From positions 1 to 8,998 of the forward strand of contig DTSG01000415.1 in the NCBI GenBank assembly GCA_012965455.1: 8,998 nt of DNA. Reading direction: 5' to 3'. The position numbers were made by a program, and so were the translations under genes. The number at the start of each line of letters is the position of its first letter. Positions within the stretch are counted from its first letter, which is position 1. This stretch comes from Planctomycetaceae bacterium (GTDB taxonomy: Bacteria > Planctomycetota > Planctomycetia > Pirellulales > Pirellulaceae). Of the stretch, positions 7,089 to 8,998 are shown piece by piece. The notes beneath the pieces are model-generated. The model had not been told where the DNA came from, did not search any database, and saw only the letters and a list, made by a program, of their open reading frames with translations.

Positions 7089-8426
7089 CTAATTACGATC
7101 GCGCTGAAATGTCGGGGCTGATTGTGGTCGACTCGATGCCTCATACGGCAAACTCAACACATAGGCTACCAATCCCCATGTCTCTGCTTCTGTCAACTTA
7201 GTATTACCCGGCATCGGTGTGCCTTGAATTCCAGATGTAATGCGTTGGTAGATATCGATCGGTCGACGGCCACCGCGAAAGTTCCCTAAACGCAAATTAC
7301 GAGGCGAGATTGCTCGAGGCTTTAATGCCCCAATACCCGCTAAATGTTCGTTGTAGAAATACAGTTGGCTTTCGAGGCTAATGTCTTCCACGTCCGCTTC
7401 GGCACCCGCGGATGCGTCACTGGCACTAGGATCGAGACCGAGTAATTCCAACGTCCAATTGTCGTACAAGTTCTTTTGGCCGTCACCGATGGCCGTCTGA
7501 CCATGACAACTAAAACAGTTCGCCTTACCCTGAAAGAACAACGTGCGGCCAATCTTCACGCTCGCTGGTGAATTCCAATTGTCAGGCGCTGCGGCTATTG
7601 TGCGTTGAGCATTACCGGTCTTATCAGGTCCGACCCACTGAATAACAACATTACTGATCATCTCCTTAACGAAGGCCAGATCGTCCGCTTTTTTAACGCC
7701 GTTGTCAAATTCAACTAACAACGGGTGTTCGTCACTCGTTGTGATTTCCAGAGTCGCATTGATCAAGCTTCGTTCGACTTCGCCGCGAATCGCCAAGTAA
7801 ATGACATAATCGATCATCTGGTTAATATCCGTACCGGCAAGAACGCGGAAACTAGGCATCGCCGTACCTGGAATACCTTGTAGCAGAGTGGTTTTTAGAT
7901 CTTCTTTCGATGGTTTTTTGAACGTACCGCCAGCATCGGTCATCTTGAACTTAAATTGACCCAGTCGATAATCTCGTGGATAGGGATTTAGGAATGATGC
8001 CGTTGGACCTTGTCCGTCACCCGTGACACCGTGGCAATGTGCACAGTGCTGGCGATACAACCCTCGAGGAATATGTGCTTCGTCTCGTTCCACGGGTCCC
8101 GCAGCTTGTTGTAACTTGCTCATACTCAGGAAATCACCTAGACCGACTCCACCAGGGATTCGCGGATTGTCCGGAGTTCCAAAAGCACCTTCTAAGATAG
8201 TACTGATGTTCTCTTTTTGCGATTCAATCAGTAGCACAACAGGATTTTCCAGTTTACGCATTTGCGGCTTAGCGACATCCGGTTTCCACTGCGCTGCTTG
8301 TACATAAGATTCGTTAAACTGAAAGTAAGCGGGGTCACTACAGGCGGTCAACAAAACCGAACATACCAAGACAGCAATGGATGCAATCCGTACTCCCTGG
8401 TGTCGGTTGTTGTGAAACTGTTTCAT
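7089..8426 (-). CDS. dihaem cytochrome c lipoprotein, probable electron donor to the oxidase
   Basis: This is an exported, lipid-anchored c-type cytochrome of 445 residues. The ATG at 8426 gives a signal peptide: a basic n-region, a hydrophobic stretch IASIAVLVCSVLLTA and a lipobox LTAC (Cys29) followed by Ser-Asp. Two haem c domains follow. Domain 1 has CAHCH (128-132) and a probable Met ligand in GTAMPSF (Met190). Domain 2 has CFSCH (304-308) and GTPMPG (Met405). Both domains share PR-(Y/L)RLG-F before a GI-GT-MP motif, so they look like an internal duplication. Domain 2 has a longer Asp/Ser/Ala-rich segment (about 330-360) between its haem and Met motifs. In-frame ATG 8444 and GTG 8477 would only lengthen the n-region. 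Its place directly ahead of coxB, whose product lacks a fused cytochrome, suggests it feeds CuA. It could alternatively be a cytochrome subunit of an alternative complex III encoded upstream; no other such gene is in view. Confidence 0.92.
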   Translation of the reverse strand: MKQFHNNRHQGVRIASIAVLVCSVLLTACSDPAYFQFNESYVQAAQWKPDVAKPQMRKLENPVVLLIESQKENISTILEGAFGTPDNPRIPGGVGLGDFLSMSKLQQAAGPVERDEAHIPRGLYRQHCAHCHGVTGDGQGPTASFLNPYPRDYRLGQFKFKMTDAGGTFKKPSKEDLKTTLLQGIPGTAMPSFRVLAGTDINQMIDYVIYLAIRGEVERSLINATLEITTSDEHPLLVEFDNGVKKADDLAFVKEMISNVVIQWVGPDKTGNAQRTIAAAPDNWNSPASVKIGRTLFFQGKANCFSCHGQTAIGDGQKNLYDNWTLELLGLDPSASDASAGAEADVEDISLESQLYFYNEHLAGIGALKPRAISPRNLRLGNFRGGRRPIDIYQRITSGIQGTPMPGNTKLTEAETWGLVAYVLSLPYEASSRPQSAPTFQRDRN

Positions 8427-8536
8427 CTCTCTGTATCCAATCATTCTTTCTGTTATCGCAGTTGATTCTGCATGCACTCAAACATTTGCGCATGAATCGT
8501 GTTTTATTTGACCGCTTTTGTTCTACAGGTTTACCT

Positions 8537-8998
8537 TTAAAGTGCGCTATTAAATAAGCTTGCTTCAATCTCAATGTTTAACTCTCGCTGTTCGCCCGGT
8601 TCTAAGGGATCTAAGTTAAACTTGCCGCGACTCAATTTCACACCAGTCCCGTTTATCGTTATTTCAAATGCGCCTGACTGTAAGACTTCATGCCAAAACT
8701 TAAATGGCAGAGCCACACCAGTGGGAACATTGCTTATTTGGAAAGAACCATCTTCGCCGGTTACTGCAAAGAATGGAGCATCTCGCACGATGAGGTACGA
8801 CGACATCCAGGGATGTGATTTACAGTCGACGGTAAACGGTTTGCTTTCTTGATAGATCGGTTTGTAAGTTACCGATGAATTTGGCCCAACTTGCATATTA
8901 GCCGATGTTAGACCTGCTAGATTTGCATTGTGCCCCACCGTATCACTGTTCTTGATTTCTAATACTTGATTAGTTCGCATCGCATAAATACGCGACAA
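8537..8998 (-). CDS. cupredoxin-like protein with C-terminal carboxypeptidase-regulatory-like domain (N-terminus outside the window)
   Basis: Only the last 153 residues are visible; the frame is open to the right edge, where its first codon here is TTG. An N-terminal cupredoxin-like part shows a set of possible type 1 copper ligands: His23 in NSDTVGHNAN, then Cys59, His62 and Met65 in CKSHPWM. This C-x2-H-x2-M order is a close variant of the plastocyanin pattern. It is followed by FFAVTGEDGSFQISNVPTG (about 77-95), the beta-strand and turn pattern of carboxypeptidase regulatory-like domains. The C-terminal tail is polar and has no membrane segment. I recall similar HPWM proteins as common, poorly characterised exported proteins in Planctomycetota and relatives, but I cannot check this here. 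It is followed after 110 bp by the dihaem cytochrome gene on the same strand. A role in electron transfer or copper handling is inferred from the ligands and context. A signal peptide is expected but not visible. Confidence 0.8.
   Translation of the reverse strand: MSRIYAMRTNQVLEIKNSDTVGHNANLAGLTSANMQVGPNSSVTYKPIYQESKPFTVDCKSHPWMSSYLIVRDAPFFAVTGEDGSFQISNVPTGVALPFKFWHEVLQSGAFEITINGTGVKLSRGKFNLDPLEPGEQRELNIEIEASLFNSAL

Noticed and set aside
8469..8476. Palindrome TGCATGCA in the gap before the dihaem cytochrome gene
   Set aside because: A single eight-base palindrome with no second copy nearby is expected by chance at this length.
8451..8491. Possible sigma70-like promoter ahead of the dihaem cytochrome gene (TTGAGT, 18-base spacer, GATAAC)
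   Set aside because: Each box matches only about four of six consensus bases, such matches are frequent by chance, and planctomycete promoters may not follow the E. coli consensus.
1..8998. CRISPR arrays, tRNA or rRNA genes, insertion sequences, integrase sites
   Set aside because: I saw no regularly spaced repeats, no tRNA-like cloverleaf, no transposase or terminal inverted repeats; the window is almost fully occupied by one set of functionally linked genes.

Overview
The window holds one aa3-type cytochrome c oxidase cluster. Every supported gene is on the minus strand, so transcription runs from the right end to the left end. The organism is most likely a Gram-negative aerobe of the Planctomycetota (Pirellula-like). 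This is inferred from the gene order, the copper-protein plus dihaem lipoprotein pair ahead of coxB, the greatly enlarged subunit III, the moderate G+C and the weak Shine-Dalgarno signals. No 16S or other phylogenetic marker is present, so the assignment is tentative.

In transcription order the layout is: a cupredoxin-like protein with a C-terminal regulatory-like beta domain (N-terminus outside the window, ends at 8537); a dihaem cytochrome c lipoprotein (8426-7089); subunit II coxB with a complete CuA site (7026-6226); subunit I coxA (6201-4390); haem A synthase ctaA (4280-3207); haem O synthase ctaB (3135-2218); subunit III coxC with a roughly 200-residue insertion (2167-911); subunit IV-like coxD (830-369); and the first 103 residues of an ABC transporter ATPase (311 to the window edge). 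Gaps run from 24 to 110 bp, no convincing terminator or internal promoter is visible, and no stretch over 300 bp lacks a gene. The set reads as one long operon extending past both ends.

The genes form a coherent unit. CtaB converts haem B to haem O and CtaA converts haem O to haem A, which is loaded into subunit I. Subunit II receives electrons at CuA. The dihaem lipoprotein, and possibly the copper protein, probably bring electrons from the quinol-oxidising part of the chain. Subunits III and IV complete the membrane complex. The ABC ATPase is probably half of an ABC-2 type exporter whose permease lies beyond the left edge; its substrate cannot be told.

The core is ordinary respiratory machinery, and I do not see a wholly new system. 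The parts that merit a second look are the periplasmic insertion in subunit III, the A2-type YSHPAV signature in subunit I together with a subunit II that has no fused cytochrome c, the internally duplicated dihaem lipoprotein, the histidine-rich tails on three subunits, and the cupredoxin-like protein at the right edge.
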